Shown piece after piece: positions 49,724 to 59,210 of a stretch of DNA of 64,000 nucleotides (position 1 is its first letter; the number at the start of each line of letters is the position of its first letter). The notes below the pieces were generated by a model. That model worked only from the letters and a program-made list of their open reading frames with translations, was not told where the DNA came from and did not search any database. Origin of the DNA: CBDCXF01 sp965223755 (GTDB lineage: Bacteria; Acidobacteriota; Thermoanaerobaculia; Multivoradales; JAHEKO01); NCBI GenBank assembly GCA_965223755.1, contig CBDCXF010000001.1, positions 434,001-498,000 on the forward strand, given 5' to 3'. A program made the translations under genes and the position numbers.

Positions 49724-50868
49724 CCGCGGGACCTTCTTTCGAGCTCGATCCCGACCTCAAGTTGCTGCGCGACGAGGTGCGCCGCTATGCCGATGAGCGC
49801 ATAGCGCCCGAGGAGGCGGAACGGGACCGTGAACGCCGTTTCGCCACCGACATCGTGGCTGAACTGGGCGAGTTGGGTCTGTTGGCGATGCTGGTCGACG
49901 AGGAGTACGGCGGACCCGGATTCGATCCAGTCTCGTACGTGGTTGCGGTGGAGGAGGTGTCCCGGATTTCTCCATCGATCGGCGTCACCATGAGTGTGAC
50001 CAATTCCGTCTTTTGCTGGCCGATTCAGCACTTCGGAACCGATGAGCAGAAGCGCGAATTTCTGGCTCCGGTGGCCACGGAGAGCAAGTTGGGGGGGTTC
50101 GGCCTGACCGAGCCAAGCTCGGGAAGCGACGCGGCGTCGTTGCGCACGCAAGCTCGTCGTCAAGGCGAGGATTGGATTCTCAACGGCGAGAAGGCCTGGA
50201 TTACCAACGCCGGAATCGCCCATGCTTACGTCGTTTTGGCCAAGACGGATCCCGACGCCGGACATCGCGGCATTACGGCTTTTGTCGTGCCGGCCGACGC
50301 CCCTGGGTTGAGCGTCGCTGAGGGCGAACACAAGATGGGTTTGCGGTCGTCGGTGACAGCTTCGTTGCGCTTTGACGACTGCCGCATTCCCGATCGCTAC
50401 CGCCTCGGCGACCAAGGCCAGGGTTTTTTGATCGCTCTCGCGACCCTCGACCATTCACGGTTGGGGATCGCGGCGCAATCTGTGGGCATCCACCAGCGGG
50501 CGTTGGAGCTGGCGGTGGGCTACGCGCGCGAACGGGTCCAGTTCGGATTGCCTTTATCGGCGCACCAAGAGATTCAGTTCAAGATCGCCAGCATGGCGAC
50601 CGACTTGGCCGCCTCGCGTCAACTCACCCGTGCCGCTGCGGCGCGTGAAGCCGGTCGCCAGGCGGGCAGGTGGGCGGCCGAGGCCAAGCTGTTCGCCTCC
50701 GAAAAAGCCAATCGAGCGTGCTACGAAGCACTGCAGATTTTTGGCGGCAACGGATTCTCCGACGAGTACGAGGTTTCTCGTCTCTACCGCGATGTTCGAG
50801 TGACGACCATCTATGAGGGCACGAGCGAGATGCAGCGGCTGGTGATCGCTCGTGCGCTGCTCAACTGA
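49720..50868 (+). CDS. acyl-CoA dehydrogenase (second of two)
   Basis: This paralogue of the upstream gene has 382 residues from GTG 49720. It keeps signature 1 GFGLTEPSSGSDAASLR, signature 2 QIFGGNGFSDEYEVSRLYRDVRV, and the catalytic Glu in IYEGTSEMQRLVIARALLN. The pair may handle different acyl-CoA substrates or form a heteromer, which is an inference from the coupling. It ends the short operon. Confidence 0.95.
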   Translation: MTAGPSFELDPDLKLLRDEVRRYADERIAPEEAERDRERRFATDIVAELGELGLLAMLVDEEYGGPGFDPVSYVVAVEEVSRISPSIGVTMSVTNSVFCWPIQHFGTDEQKREFLAPVATESKLGGFGLTEPSSGSDAASLRTQARRQGEDWILNGEKAWITNAGIAHAYVVLAKTDPDAGHRGITAFVVPADAPGLSVAEGEHKMGLRSSVTASLRFDDCRIPDRYRLGDQGQGFLIALATLDHSRLGIAAQSVGIHQRALELAVGYARERVQFGLPLSAHQEIQFKIASMATDLAASRQLTRAAAAREAGRQAGRWAAEAKLFASEKANRACYEALQIFGGNGFSDEYEVSRLYRDVRVTTIYEGTSEMQRLVIARALLN

Positions 50869-50971
50869 CTCGCATCTGCGGCCGGGCTTCCTGCTACGAT
50901 TTTCTCTCGACCTCGCGAACGTTCATCCAAAGACCTAAATCTGTCCAAGACCCGATCTGGAGTTTTCAAGC

Positions 50972-51943
50972 ATGCGCAAAGTCCTATTGGTTGATGACAG
51001 CAATCCGATTCGCAAGGTTGCCAGCCTGACCTTCTCTGACATCGAGGTCAACTTTGAAGCCGTTGCCGATGCTGATGAGGCAATGCAACTTGTTGAGCAA
51101 GGATGGACACCGGAGCTGGCGATCGTGGATGTGCACTTGCCCCGTGTGGGCGGCCTGGAGCTTTGCCGCGACTTGAAGGGGCGCTTCCCGGAGCTACCGG
51201 TGCTGCTGCTGGTCGGCACATTTGAGCCCTTCGATGAGGCAGACGGCCACGCTGCTGGCGCGAGTGGGGTGTTGTTGAAGCCTTTTTCGGCCGACGAACT
51301 GCGTACCACCGCGCTGTCGCTGCTGGGCGATTCGGAATTGGAAGAATCGAGTTCCGAGCCCAGTGGCGATGAGGAAGAAGGCCTCGGTGGGGTGGAGGAG
51401 CGCGCTCGGAGTGAAGGAGTGGCCAATCGCGATGAAGAGGAGTCTGCCTACAGGGATGAAGTCGACCTAGAGTCCTCGGACGTCCCCGTGGAAGCCGCGG
51501 CAGCCGATGACGAGCCGGAAGGCCTTGCCTCCACACAAGAACAGGAAGGCTTCGACGAGGAAGAAGAGGGCGACGACGAAGAAAGTCAGACGAATTCGGA
51601 GATCGAATCTGCAAGCTCCGTGGAAACCGGCATGGTCCAGTCAGAAGATGAAACCACCAGTGCTGAGGTGCCGCGGATCCTCATGAATGGCTTGTCGAGC
51701 GAGTCAGAAGCAGATGAGCAACACGCCGCCGTAGCAACGGATCCGGCTGCAGAACTGCGCCTCAGTGAGGAACAGTTAGATCGGCTGGCCTCCAAGATCG
51801 CTACCCAATTGACCAGCGGGGATTGGCCGCAACGCATCGACGAAATTTTCTTGCACGTCGCCGAACAGCAGGTACGCGAACGCATCGAGAGGCTGGAGAA
51901 GGAAGTCGAGGCCGAATCTGACGATCAGTCTGAAGAACAGTAA
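50972..51943 (+). CDS. receiver-domain protein with long acidic linker, coupled to valS
   Basis: The protein has 323 residues. The receiver domain (about 1-120) has VLLVDDSNPIR, phospho-acceptor Asp in LAIVDVHLPRVGG, LLLVGTFEPFDEADG and the conserved Lys in LLKPFSADEL. Residues about 120-265 are low-complexity and very acidic (E, D, S). The last 55 residues form a helical end (LSEEQLDRLASKIATQLTSGDWPQRIDEIFLHVAEQQVRERIERLEKEVEAE). No DNA-binding or enzyme domain is present. The last A of its TAA stop is the first base of the valS ATG. Confidence 0.8.
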   Translation: MRKVLLVDDSNPIRKVASLTFSDIEVNFEAVADADEAMQLVEQGWTPELAIVDVHLPRVGGLELCRDLKGRFPELPVLLLVGTFEPFDEADGHAAGASGVLLKPFSADELRTTALSLLGDSELEESSSEPSGDEEEGLGGVEERARSEGVANRDEEESAYRDEVDLESSDVPVEAAAADDEPEGLASTQEQEGFDEEEEGDDEESQTNSEIESASSVETGMVQSEDETTSAEVPRILMNGLSSESEADEQHAAVATDPAAELRLSEEQLDRLASKIATQLTSGDWPQRIDEIFLHVAEQQVRERIERLEKEVEAESDDQSEEQ

Positions 51944-54555
51944 TGCAAAAGACATTTGACCCCGTAAGCTACGAAAAAAAGTGGCAGCAGCGGTGGAGTG
52001 AACGCGGTTATTTCCGCGCTCAGGCTCCCACCGATCGCGACAGCTTCTGCATCATGATTCCACCGCCCAACGTTACGGGGAAGCTGCACATCGGTCACGC
52101 CCTGCAGAGCACTCTTCAGGATTTGCTGGTGCGCTGGCACCGCATGCTGGGTCACGAAGCGCTATGGCTACCGGGGACCGACCATGCCGGCATTGCAACG
52201 CAGTTGATGGTCGAACGCTCTCTGGGGAGTGAAGGCACTTCGCGAACGGAGCTGGGTCGCGAGGCGTTTTTGGAACGCATGTGGGATTGGAAGGAACGCC
52301 ACCAAGACAACATCCGCGAGCAGTTGGAGGTTCTGGGGGCGAGCTGCGATTGGAGTCGAGAGCGCTTCACCCTCGACGACGGACTGTCGGCGGCGGTGCG
52401 GGAAGCATTTGTGCGCTTCTACGAGAAAGGACTGCTGCACAAAGACCGCTACATGGTCAACTGGTCGCCGGACCTTGGCACCGCGGTTTCCGATCTCGAG
52501 GTTGAAATGAAGTCCGTTGACGGGCATCTCTACCATCTGTCGTACCCGATTCAAGGCAGCGACGAACACCTGGTGGTGGCGACGACTCGACCGGAGACCA
52601 TGCTTGGCGATACCGCGGTGGCGCGGCATCCCGAAGATCCTCGATATCGCCATCTGGAGGGGAGGAAGGCGGTCTTGCCTCTGGTCGGTCGTGAACTGCA
52701 CATTGTCGCTGACGAAATGGTCGATCCAGAATTCGGCACCGGATTGGTCAAGATCACGCCGTTTCACGACCCCAACGATTTTGAGCTCGCGCAGCGTCAT
52801 GACCTGCCGGGAGTCCAGGTCATCGGCGCCGACGGGGCCATGACCGCCGATGCTGGAGAAGCCTATGCGGGGCTCGACCGCTTCGAAGCGCGCCAACGGG
52901 TGATCGAAGCTCTACAAGTAGAAGGTGCTCTGGTGAAGACCGAGCCTTACACCCACAACGTGGGGCACTGCCAGCGCAGCGGCAGTCCGATCGAACCCGT
53001 GGTTTCGGAGCAATGGTTCCTCAACGTGGAGTCGATGGCCGAGCGAGCTCTGGCTTCCCATCGCGATGGAGATCTGCGCTTGATTCCCGATACCTGGGGA
53101 GCGACCTGGACCCATTGGTTGGAAAACATCCGGCCGTGGTGCGTTTCCCGGCAGCTTTGGTGGGGGCATCAAATCCCGGCTTGGTACACCGAGGACGGTA
53201 CTTGCTACGTCGCTCGCAGCCGCGAGGAAGCCGCTGCAGCCGCGGGGACCGATGACCTGATTCAGGACCCGGATGTATTGGATACTTGGTTTTCGTCGGG
53301 CCTGTGGCCCTTCTCGACTTTGGGTTGGCCGCAACACACCGAAGACCTGGCGACCTTCTATCCGACACAGGTCTTGGTTACCGGTTTCGACATTCTCTTT
53401 TTCTGGGTGGCGCGCATGGTGATGCTGGGCCTCGAGTTCACCGATCAAGTGCCGTTTCGCGACGTGCATTTGACCGGGTTGGTGCGCGATGCTCAGGGCG
53501 AGAAGATGTCCAAGACCAAGGGCAACACCGTGGATCCGATGGAGCTGGTCGAGGAATTCGGCGCCGATGCGTTGCGCTTTACGCTCGCAGCCCTGGATAG
53601 CCCCGGTCGTGACATTCCGCTCGATCGCGAACGCATGGCCGGCTACCGCGCTTTCGGCAACAAGATCTGGAACGCGACTCGTTTTGCCCTTTCCAAGGTC
53701 GACAGCGGCAGCTACGAATTGGATTTCGAGAATCTGGATGCGCCGGAACGTTGGATTCTGTCGCGCAGTTCCCAGGTCGCCAGAACCGTCAATGTGCGTC
53801 TTGAAAGCTACCGTTTCGACGAGGCTTGCCGCGAAATCTACGCCTTCTTCTGGGGTGAGTTCTGCGACTGGTACATCGAGATGGCCAAGCCGGTTCTCCA
53901 CGGCGATCACGATCGGCCACAGGTGGCTGACACCTTGTTGGTGGTGCTCGACCGCTCCCTTAGGCTTTTGCACCCAGTGATGCCACACCTCAGCGAGGAG
54001 CTGTGGCAGCGCTTGCCCGGGATTCAGCAGCTCCACGGGGAGACGATTGCACTGGCTTCGTATCCGTTGGAAGTCGCGGAGTGGAATGACGAAGTTCTCG
54101 AGCAGTCCATGGCGATGATGATCGACATCGCCGGGCGCGTCCGCGCTTTGCGCGCTGAAGCCAAAGTGGCACCTGGGGAACAAGTCGTCCTCGCGCTCGA
54201 CAGCGACGACCGAAACAAGTTGGAGTTCCTGCGCCAACAGAAGGCTCTGATAGAACGAGCGACCCGCACAGAAGTGTTGTTCGAGTCCGTAGAGAGTGCC
54301 GACTTGCGCGATCGAGTTTCCGGAGTGGAACTGGGAGTGACAATTCCGGAGAAAGAACTCAGTGATGCAGAGCGGGCGGCGTTGCGAAGAGAGCTCGACA
54401 AACTTGATGCGCAGATCGCTTCGACCCACCGTCAATTGGCCGACGAGAACTTTCTTTCCAAGGCACCCGAGCACGTCGTGGCGACGCGCCGTACGCGGTT
54501 GGACGAGATGGAGATGCGTCGGCAGGCGATCCGTACGACTTTGGGCGACGCTTAG
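51943..54555 (+). CDS. valS: valyl-tRNA synthetase
   Basis: ValRS charges tRNA-Val and edits mischarged threonine. The protein of 870 residues starts MQKTFDPVSYEKKWQQRWSERGYF, has the class I HIGH motif in PPNVTGKLHIGHALQST, a CP1 editing domain (about 200-370, with TTRPETMLGDTAVARHPEDPRY), the KMSKS motif in EKMSKTKGNTVDP (near residue 525), an anticodon-binding domain, and a C-terminal coiled coil (about 815-870). It overlaps the receiver gene by one base. Confidence 0.97.
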   Translation: MQKTFDPVSYEKKWQQRWSERGYFRAQAPTDRDSFCIMIPPPNVTGKLHIGHALQSTLQDLLVRWHRMLGHEALWLPGTDHAGIATQLMVERSLGSEGTSRTELGREAFLERMWDWKERHQDNIREQLEVLGASCDWSRERFTLDDGLSAAVREAFVRFYEKGLLHKDRYMVNWSPDLGTAVSDLEVEMKSVDGHLYHLSYPIQGSDEHLVVATTRPETMLGDTAVARHPEDPRYRHLEGRKAVLPLVGRELHIVADEMVDPEFGTGLVKITPFHDPNDFELAQRHDLPGVQVIGADGAMTADAGEAYAGLDRFEARQRVIEALQVEGALVKTEPYTHNVGHCQRSGSPIEPVVSEQWFLNVESMAERALASHRDGDLRLIPDTWGATWTHWLENIRPWCVSRQLWWGHQIPAWYTEDGTCYVARSREEAAAAAGTDDLIQDPDVLDTWFSSGLWPFSTLGWPQHTEDLATFYPTQVLVTGFDILFFWVARMVMLGLEFTDQVPFRDVHLTGLVRDAQGEKMSKTKGNTVDPMELVEEFGADALRFTLAALDSPGRDIPLDRERMAGYRAFGNKIWNATRFALSKVDSGSYELDFENLDAPERWILSRSSQVARTVNVRLESYRFDEACREIYAFFWGEFCDWYIEMAKPVLHGDHDRPQVADTLLVVLDRSLRLLHPVMPHLSEELWQRLPGIQQLHGETIALASYPLEVAEWNDEVLEQSMAMMIDIAGRVRALRAEAKVAPGEQVVLALDSDDRNKLEFLRQQKALIERATRTEVLFESVESADLRDRVSGVELGVTIPEKELSDAERAALRRELDKLDAQIASTHRQLADENFLSKAPEHVVATRRTRLDEMEMRRQAIRTTLGDA

Positions 54556-54582
54556 CCGGCGAGCGTCTCCGGCCGATTCCTG

Positions 54583-55353
54583 ATGACCGCTCAGTCAACC
54601 GATGGCGACTTTGACGCCTTGGTTGCGGCGCTGTTGGCGTCGGCGGAGCGTTTTGGCAACGTCGCGGTCTTTCGAGAGCTTGAATCCACCAATGACTTTG
54701 CCAAGGCGGTATCGCGCAGAAGGCAAGGCACCTCGCAGTCTTTGGTTGTCGTTGCCTGGTGCCAGAGCGGCGGTCGCGGTCGCGACGGTAGAAAGTGGGA
54801 CAGCGGCGGCGGCAGAGGATTGTGGATGACTTGGATGGGTCCGTGCGAAGCGGATCGCATCGCCACTCTGCCACTGCGCGTGGGAGTCGCTCTGTGCCGA
54901 TGGCTGGAGCACTTTGGCATCGACGGTTCAGCATTGAAGTGGCCCAATGATGTCGTGGTCGACGGGCGCAAACTGGCAGGCATTCTCTGTGAGTCGAGCA
55001 CCAGAGGAACGGCGACTGTCGCCGCCTGCGGAGTCGGCTTGAACTTCGAACGGCCAGCGAATCCAAAGCTGCGTCCAGCTTCAGTCGGTATGCGAGAACT
55101 GGCGAGGGAGTGCAGCTTGCCTGATATCGCGCCCGGCTGCATCGAGGCGGTGGCGACGGCGGCATCGAGACACGATTCCAACTGGCGTCACGAACTGGAC
55201 CGCTATACGCTGCATCAGGTCGGAGACCGCGTTCGGGTGCGCGACGGCGGCCGTTGTCGCGAAGGGCGCTTTCTCGGTTTTAGCGCAAGCGGCCATTTCC
55301 GCATGCAGTGCGACGGGGAGGAACTGGTGCTAGCGGCAGGAGAAATCTCGTAA
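54583..55353 (+). CDS. birA: biotin-[acetyl-CoA-carboxylase] ligase (class I BirA)
   Basis: BirA activates biotin to biotinyl-AMP and attaches it to biotin-dependent carboxylases. The 256 residues have the GGRGRDGRKWDS biotinyl-AMP loop near residue 65, KWPNDVVVDGRKLAGIL near residue 125 and a C-terminal SH3-like domain. There is no N-terminal helix-turn-helix, so it is not a repressor. The stop overlaps the coaX start as TAATG. Confidence 0.92.
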   Translation: MTAQSTDGDFDALVAALLASAERFGNVAVFRELESTNDFAKAVSRRRQGTSQSLVVVAWCQSGGRGRDGRKWDSGGGRGLWMTWMGPCEADRIATLPLRVGVALCRWLEHFGIDGSALKWPNDVVVDGRKLAGILCESSTRGTATVAACGVGLNFERPANPKLRPASVGMRELARECSLPDIAPGCIEAVATAASRHDSNWRHELDRYTLHQVGDRVRVRDGGRCREGRFLGFSASGHFRMQCDGEELVLAAGEIS

Positions 55354-56192
55354 TGTCTGAATCCAAAGCCATGCGGCGTTCAGAGGGAGACCGTTCAGAG
55401 TCCGATTCGCTCGTCATCGCCATCGACATCGGCAACACCGAGAGTCTGTTCGGTGTCTTTGCCGGCGATCGGCTGGTGGACACCTTCCGACTGTCGACCA
55501 ACCCTACGCGCACCACGGACGAGTTGGTAGCCCTGGTCAGTCAGTTGGTGCACGACGGTGGCATCGTCGAACGGGGCCAAGGGGTCGAGGGGGTCATCAT
55601 CGGTTCCGTGGTCCCCACCATCCACGAGCGCCTCGATCAAATGTCGCGCAAATGCTTCGGCCGTGAACCGATCTTCATCGAGCCGGGTATTCGCACCGGC
55701 ATACCGATTCGCAATGTCAATCCGGTTGAAGTCGGCGCCGACCGCATCGTCAACGCCGTCGCGGCAGTTGAGCAGTATGGAGCGCCGGTGGTGGTAGCCG
55801 ATTTTGGCACCGCGACGACATTTGACGTCATCAACGCTCGCGGCGAGTACGTCGGCGGCTTGATCATGCCGGGAATCGGGATTTCCGCCGAAGCGTTGTT
55901 CAGCGCAGCTTCGCGGCTCTACCGAGTCGACATTCGCCGCCCGGGCCACTTGATCGGTCGCACCACCATGGAAGCCATGCAATCGGGGATCTATTACGGG
56001 GCGATCGGACAGGTCGATGGCGTTCTGCAGCGACTGATCGAAGACCTCGGTGAGCGGCCGGCATTGGTGGCAACGGGAGGTTTGGCTCCCCTCATCGCCA
56101 GCGAATCGCAGTTCCTAGACGAGGTTAATCCCGATCTGACACTGCAAGGGCTCCGTTTGATTTACGAGCGCAACCGCGCCTCCGCAGGGTGA
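55353..56192 (+). CDS. coaX: type III pantothenate kinase
   Basis: CoaX phosphorylates pantothenate in coenzyme A synthesis, without the feedback inhibition of type I kinases. The ATG at 55353 overlaps the birA stop and gives 279 residues. The phosphate motif is DIGNTESLFGVF near residue 25, followed by ADFGTATTFDVINARGEYVGGLIMPG and ALVATGGLAPLI. The first 20 residues are a basic/acidic extension. The start fits well because of the overlap. It complements coaBC at 16478. Confidence 0.94.
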   Translation: MSESKAMRRSEGDRSESDSLVIAIDIGNTESLFGVFAGDRLVDTFRLSTNPTRTTDELVALVSQLVHDGGIVERGQGVEGVIIGSVVPTIHERLDQMSRKCFGREPIFIEPGIRTGIPIRNVNPVEVGADRIVNAVAAVEQYGAPVVVADFGTATTFDVINARGEYVGGLIMPGIGISAEALFSAASRLYRVDIRRPGHLIGRTTMEAMQSGIYYGAIGQVDGVLQRLIEDLGERPALVATGGLAPLIASESQFLDEVNPDLTLQGLRLIYERNRASAG

Positions 56193-56839
56193 CCCAGACC
56201 TATTTCACCGCCATCGAGGATGAGTTCACGCGCTTGCGCGGCACTCCGTTCTTGCTCGCAGCAACGGATTTCGAGATCTCGAGAGCTTGGCAGCAAGCGG
56301 GGGTGCCGCTCGACGTCGTGATCGAGTCTTTGCGGACGGTGCTTGAGAGTCGAGCGGATGACGATGGCCCCGATCGCGTTGTACGTTCTTCGAGGTCTCG
56401 CGCGCGGGGCCTCAAGATCGCCGATGCCGAAGTGTGGCGACGTTGGAAAGTCCTCGGCGGAAGGCGCTATCAGCGAGGACAAGGCGAGCCTTCGGCCGAG
56501 TTGGCCACTTTTGCCAACCTGAACAGTCTTGCGAACGAGGTCCGTCTTTCCTTCTTGGGCTTGGAGGGCGATCGGATCGCTGCTGAAGTTGAGAACTTGG
56601 AAGGCTCGATCGGTGAGATCGAAACAGCTTTGACGGGTTTGAGGTCCGAGTTGGTGGCCGCCGCCCGCAAAGAGTTGGGTGCAGCCTGGGTTGGCAATCA
56701 AGCCCGCCGCGCGGAACGGGAGCTGTCGGGTCTTCGCTCGCGACTGCACCAAGAGCAATGGCGTCTGATGTGCGAGCAGTGGGTTGATGAGGCCGCTCGC
56801 CGAGTCTTGAAACTGCCGACGCTCAGCCTTTTTACGTAG
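56189..56839 (+). CDS. unknown protein between coaX and comEC
   Basis: From GTG 56189, overlapping the coaX stop (GTGA), this frame encodes 216 residues. The N-terminal half has a short helical region (DEFTRLRGTPFLLAATDFEISRAWQQAGVPLDVVIESLRTVLE) and a basic patch (SSRSRARGLKI). The C-terminal half is predicted helical with heptad-like spacing (about residues 115-205). No signal peptide, zinc site or enzyme motif is visible. It is real by translational coupling. The family is not recognised. Confidence 0.65.
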   Translation: MTQTYFTAIEDEFTRLRGTPFLLAATDFEISRAWQQAGVPLDVVIESLRTVLESRADDDGPDRVVRSSRSRARGLKIADAEVWRRWKVLGGRRYQRGQGEPSAELATFANLNSLANEVRLSFLGLEGDRIAAEVENLEGSIGEIETALTGLRSELVAAARKELGAAWVGNQARRAERELSGLRSRLHQEQWRLMCEQWVDEAARRVLKLPTLSLFT

Positions 56840-56946
56840 AGCTTGTTCTAGCTCGGTTCTGTTTCGTCAGCTCCTATTCAGCTAGGGGGCCTTTCTCGAC
56901 GCTCACATTCGCAAGACCAACGATCAGGTTCGCGTCCTAGGAGGAT

Positions 56947-59175
56947 GTGAATCTCACGTCGCCGAGCCTAGTCGGGATCGTCCGTGGTGTCGCGCCTGGA
57001 ATGGGCGTGGCGGTCGCCGCAGTGTTGATCGGAAAGGTGCCGGAGCCGGTATGGATTGGAACATTGCTTGTGGCCGGGGCGGCGATCCTCCAGACTGGGG
57101 CATCGCGCTTTTTGGCTGGCCTAGGGGTCGGCTTGCTGGTCTTCGCTGCCGGCTCATACGGCCCTCGGAATCACCTCGATGGCAGCGTTGCCGCGGGCCT
57201 TCAGCCTGGGCCGGTCGTGATCCGCGGATGGCTCAAGCCACAGTCGTTTGGCGCCGATCGCTGGGGGCGATACCGCTTCCGGCTGCTGCCGACCACGGTG
57301 GTCGACGGCGATGGTGCCAGACCGTTCCACGATCCAGTGGAGGTGCGCACTTCGGAAGCGCTACAAGCGGGAAGGGTGCGGTTGAAAGCCAGGGTCAGTT
57401 TGGTGGGGGCTCAAGCTGGCGAGATCGATGTCAAGAGTCATCGGTTGGTGGAGTACGAGGGCAGCGCCAAAGAACCAACCGCAGGGATTCGGGCGAGGTT
57501 CCGCCGATGGGTCGCCGTGGCGGTCGATGAGTTCGAGCTCGAACCTACGCATCGAGCACTTTTTGAGTCGATCGTGCTGGGGCGACGAGAAGCTCTCGAC
57601 CCAGAGATTTCGACTGCTTTTCGACGGCTTGGTTTGGGGCATCTTTTTGCCGTGTCTGGGTTGCACTTGGGGTGCGTGGCGGCGCTGGCATGGTCCTTGG
57701 GAGCTTGGTGCGGCCGTTACCGTCGCTGGTTAGTTCTGGCCGTAATAGTTGCTTATACAACGATCTTGGATCCAAGGGGTTCGGTCTTGCGTGCCGCGGC
57801 TGTGTTGTTGGTGTGGCAACTGGCGGAAGGCTTGGGACGCCGCGTCGGTGGATTGACCGTGCTTACCACCGCGGTTGGTTGTCTTCTGCTGTCATCGCCG
57901 GGTTGGATCGAGGATCTTGGCTTCCAGCTCAGCGTCTTGGCGGTGCTTGGGATCTTGCTGTTGGGCGTACCGCTGATCAGGGCCCGCCGCACTAGGCTGG
58001 GCACGAGATTGGGCACCAGATCGGGCACCAGACCGACTTGGCTGGGGTCTGCCTTGGCGATCGGTGTTGGTGCACAGGTTTTTACCCTTCCTCTTGCCGG
58101 TGCGAGGTTCCATTGGTTGGCACCGCTCGCACCACTGTGGGGTCTGGTAGCAATCCCGTGGGCGGGTGTTCTGATTGCGATCGGGATTCCAGCTCTCGTC
58201 GTTGCCGCCGCCGTGCCGCGAATCGGCCCGGTCGTCGGGAGTCTGTTGTCTCCCTGGCTGGCAATTGGTTTAGAGACCGCCAGCATTCCGCCGGGCTGGG
58301 GCGGAGGATTCCCAATATCCACAAAGCTCAGCCTGTTTTACGCGATCGGTTTGGCGGCGGCGGTGCTCGCTCAGTTGGTGACACCTCGTTTTCGTCTTGG
58401 CCTGCGGGTTGTCGCCGCCATATTGCTGATTGCATCACTTATCCCTGGGCCAGGAGTGGATCGATTCCGCATTCATTTCCTCGATGTGGGGCAGGGTGAT
58501 GCAATTCTGCTGCGAGACCGAAGCGGCGAGGCAACGCTCATTGATGGCGGTTCTTCGGTCTCGCGCCTACTGGAGTTGTTCGCCGATTTGCATGTTCGCC
58601 GGCTGGAGCGAGTCGTCGTTACCCATCCCGACCGCGACCATTGCGGCGGGATCGCAGGAGTGCTGGGCTGGCTGTCGGTCAAGGAAGTATGGGTCGCGCC
58701 AGGATGGGACGCAGAGTGCTATTGGCAGGTTCTTCGCCATCCGCACGCGACAGTCCGCCCGTTGTGGCGGGGCAGGGAGTTCGCGGGCCCCGGATGGAGT
58801 GTTCGAGCTCTCGCTCCGTACCCGAGCGGCACGCGAGTCGATAACGACGATTCTCTGGTCCTGCTTCTAAACGCCGTCGGTTCGCGGGTGTTGCTGACCG
58901 GAGACATCGAGTACCGCGGTGAATCGCGCGTGGTCCGGGAGACCAAATGCCTCGATCTCAAAGCCGAGTTCCTAAAAGTCGCGCACCACGGCAGCAGCTC
59001 GTCCTCGAGCAAGAAGATACTGGACTGCGTGCGTCCCGATGTCGCCGTCATATCGGCGGCGCAGACAAATTCGTTTGGACATCCGTCGCCGACTGTTGTC
59101 GAACGGTTGCGGCGGCAAGGGGCACGAGTCTTGGTGACGGGCGAGGTTGGGACGGTCACTTTCGAACTCGACTGA
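56947..59175 (+). CDS. comEC: ComEC/Rec2 family DNA-uptake channel protein
   Basis: ComEC forms the inner-membrane channel for single-stranded DNA in natural competence. The GTG start at 56947 follows GGAGGAT and gives 742 residues. Order: N-terminal membrane helices and a soluble OB-like domain (to about 190), the Competence membrane domain with the ALFESIVLGRREALDPEISTAFRRLGLGHLFAVSGLHLG motif, and a C-terminal metallo-beta-lactamase-like domain (from about 510) with DVGQGDAILL, THPDRDHCGG and HHGSSSSSS. Residues about 347-362 consist of a 12 bp repeat. It implies DNA uptake ability if the other com and pilus genes exist. Confidence 0.93.
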   Translation: MNLTSPSLVGIVRGVAPGMGVAVAAVLIGKVPEPVWIGTLLVAGAAILQTGASRFLAGLGVGLLVFAAGSYGPRNHLDGSVAAGLQPGPVVIRGWLKPQSFGADRWGRYRFRLLPTTVVDGDGARPFHDPVEVRTSEALQAGRVRLKARVSLVGAQAGEIDVKSHRLVEYEGSAKEPTAGIRARFRRWVAVAVDEFELEPTHRALFESIVLGRREALDPEISTAFRRLGLGHLFAVSGLHLGCVAALAWSLGAWCGRYRRWLVLAVIVAYTTILDPRGSVLRAAAVLLVWQLAEGLGRRVGGLTVLTTAVGCLLLSSPGWIEDLGFQLSVLAVLGILLLGVPLIRARRTRLGTRLGTRSGTRPTWLGSALAIGVGAQVFTLPLAGARFHWLAPLAPLWGLVAIPWAGVLIAIGIPALVVAAAVPRIGPVVGSLLSPWLAIGLETASIPPGWGGGFPISTKLSLFYAIGLAAAVLAQLVTPRFRLGLRVVAAILLIASLIPGPGVDRFRIHFLDVGQGDAILLRDRSGEATLIDGGSSVSRLLELFADLHVRRLERVVVTHPDRDHCGGIAGVLGWLSVKEVWVAPGWDAECYWQVLRHPHATVRPLWRGREFAGPGWSVRALAPYPSGTRVDNDDSLVLLLNAVGSRVLLTGDIEYRGESRVVRETKCLDLKAEFLKVAHHGSSSSSSKKILDCVRPDVAVISAAQTNSFGHPSPTVVERLRRQGARVLVTGEVGTVTFELD
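57991..58038 (+). repeat. 12 bp in-frame tandem repeat inside comEC
   Basis: Four adjacent units (starting at 57991, 58003, 58015 and 58027) share A-C-(T/C)-(A/C)-G-... and encode TRLG, TRLG, TRSG and TRPT. The repeat gives a basic, flexible loop between two membrane helices of ComEC. The unit length of 12 keeps the frame. Confidence 0.75.
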
Positions 59176-59210
59176 GGCGAATCCGCCGGTAAGGCGCCTA
59201 GAATTGCCCG

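Noticed and set aside
52912..54474. Long minus-strand open frame inside valS
   Set aside because: It is antisense to a well-conserved enzyme; its translation shows no recognisable family.
56840..56946. Repeat-like AGCT-rich stretch before comEC
   Set aside because: AGCT-type units recur after the stop of the preceding gene but spacing is irregular and identity is low, so it was not counted as a stop-linked repeat.
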